Part shown: piece by piece, positions 63,150 through 64,000 of the stretch
Layout of the letters: the number at the start of each line of letters is the position of its first letter
Position numbering within the stretch: the stretch's first letter is position 1
Made by a program: the position numbers and the translations under genes
The notes under the pieces: generated by a model
The model's input: the letters and a program-made list of their open reading frames with translations, nothing else
Databases searched by the model: none
What the model was told of the DNA's origin: nothing
Source: Liolophura sinensis
Taxonomy: Eukaryota; Mollusca; Polyplacophora; Chitonida; Chitonidae
Length of the DNA stretch: 64,000 nucleotides
Assembly (NCBI RefSeq): GCF_032854445.1
Contig: NC_088304.1
Location: 24,723,513 to 24,787,512, forward strand
Direction: 5' to 3'

Positions 63150-63440
63150 GCATATGTCATTATGGGGGTGGTTTCGGGCAAATTGTCTTGGGTTCTGGGT
63201 TGTGCCTGTCACCGTGGTGACTGCCGTGGGTATAAATCTTTCGAGTTCATTAGTATTCCTCTCGTAACTACCTGCTGGAAAATGGTGAGAGTAGATATGC
63301 AGCTGTGATTCGTGGGCATAAAGCCTTTCTGTCTTGTGTAGTGAATCAACGCTTTTTTTGAGGGCCAAATCGTCGGGGGAAACTTGAAAAAAAATCTGTT
63401 TACAAATTTTTTACAACCGTATGCAAAACAGCAAACCATT
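63150..63440 (-). pseudogene. THAP-type zinc-finger relic
   Basis: On the minus strand, MVCCFAYGCKKFVNRFFFKF P resembles a THAP domain start (Met, Cys-x4-Cys, then F-x-KFP). In another frame follows ERLYAHESQLHIYSHHFPAG SYERNTNELERFIPTAVTTV. This resembles the THAP second half, but has Tyr where the family has the third Cys (CSxHF), and ends like the family's L...VPT. The two halves are in different frames, so the copy is broken near a run of A at 63354. THAP domains occur in host regulators and in P-element-like DNA transposons; I cannot say which this was. Confidence 0.45.
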
Positions 63441-63914
63441 TCATGGATCAAGAAATTTGATATGCTTACCGTTACTTTTGTGGCCGAAGTAAATGGCGAA
63501 GCTCTGACAGGTCGTAAAGATTGGACTTGTATGACGTCATTCGCCGAAGACTACCGAGTGTGGGCAGAAAAAGTGCATAGACCCAGCCGGATTATCTAGT
63601 GACTTTAATGCCATATTACTCAGATTAATGTATCTTTTTTTACAATATTTTTGTTTACTCTCAATTTTACAATGTATACAGGGGTAACTAGTTATGAATA
63701 AATAACCAATCTGGGCACTAATCCTTTACTTGGAACATTATAACCCAAGTTTACAGGCATACTTCTTTTTCCACTCGGAGCAAAGGCAGAGGAAATTATA
63801 CTATTTAGAATTATTAAGCAGAGCTTTGTATTAACTCACCGTAGTTTCTGCACAAGCAAAACTTAACATCTTAAACAGCAAATGTCTGGATGTCTGCGTT
63901 CTCAAATTGAATAC

Positions 63915-64000
63915 ATCATCAATAACTTAAGAATATTTTACTTATATAGCAGAGGACAGAGGTGGAAGGAAACCACCTGGGGAAACTTATGACCATATTG
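63915..64000 (-). repeat. SINE A fragment cut by the window edge
   Basis: AACTTAAGAATATTTTACTT, GGTGGAAGGAAACCACC and GGGGAAACTTATGACCATA, in reverse orientation. Confidence 0.65.

Larger units (their letters stand above)
61051..64000 (+). other. Partial first intron of the FTSJ3 homologue
   Basis: No further FTSJ3 exon is visible to the window end. It contains SINE B pieces, the THAP-like relic on the minus strand and a SINE A fragment at the edge. Confidence 0.5.

Overview
The window is animal nuclear DNA, most likely from a marine lophotrochozoan and probably a mollusc. The evidence is AT-rich, intron-rich genes with GT-AG introns of about 0.3-9 kb, many copies of a tRNA-derived SINE with an ATCAAATAAATA-type tail, and gene families found across animals. 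The organism is an inference; nothing in the window names it.

Four protein genes can be read by joining exons. (1) Positions 266-8431, plus strand: selenoprotein M in four exons. Exon 2 carries an in-frame TGA (5367-5369) at the redox-motif position where the family has selenocysteine. A SECIS-like hairpin lies at 9723-9812, about 50 bases before a polyadenylation signal. (2) Positions 25023-36944, minus strand: a complete five-exon UNC119 lipid-binding chaperone. (3) Positions 39734-55776, plus strand: a PHF12/Pf1 homologue in fifteen exons with two PHD fingers and a C-terminal FHA region. Its reading frame changes several times in exon 9 and once in exon 11. (4) Position 60984 onward, plus strand: the first coding exon of an FTSJ3/SPB1 homologue, whose other exons lie beyond the window. 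UNC119 and PHF12 are transcribed divergently. These genes do not form a common pathway: they act in ER redox, lipidated-protein trafficking, chromatin repression and ribosome biogenesis.

Between and inside the genes the DNA is dominated by repeats. There are at least eleven tandem arrays. The largest are a 37-bp array of about 83 copies (11810-14888), in which most units hold a perfect 7-bp-stem inverted repeat, and a 60-bp array (about 15460-17180). SELENOM introns 1 and 2 hold arrays with 159- and 158-bp periods. A 20-bp, nearly alternating purine-pyrimidine array sits in UNC119 intron 1. About sixteen copies of one tRNA-derived SINE (SINE A), several copies of a second (SINE B) and a few unnamed dispersed families are spread throughout. 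A THAP-like zinc-finger relic lies near the right end on the minus strand.

Most other open frames are chance frames in repeats or introns. The strongest single result is the selenocysteine codon together with its SECIS element.
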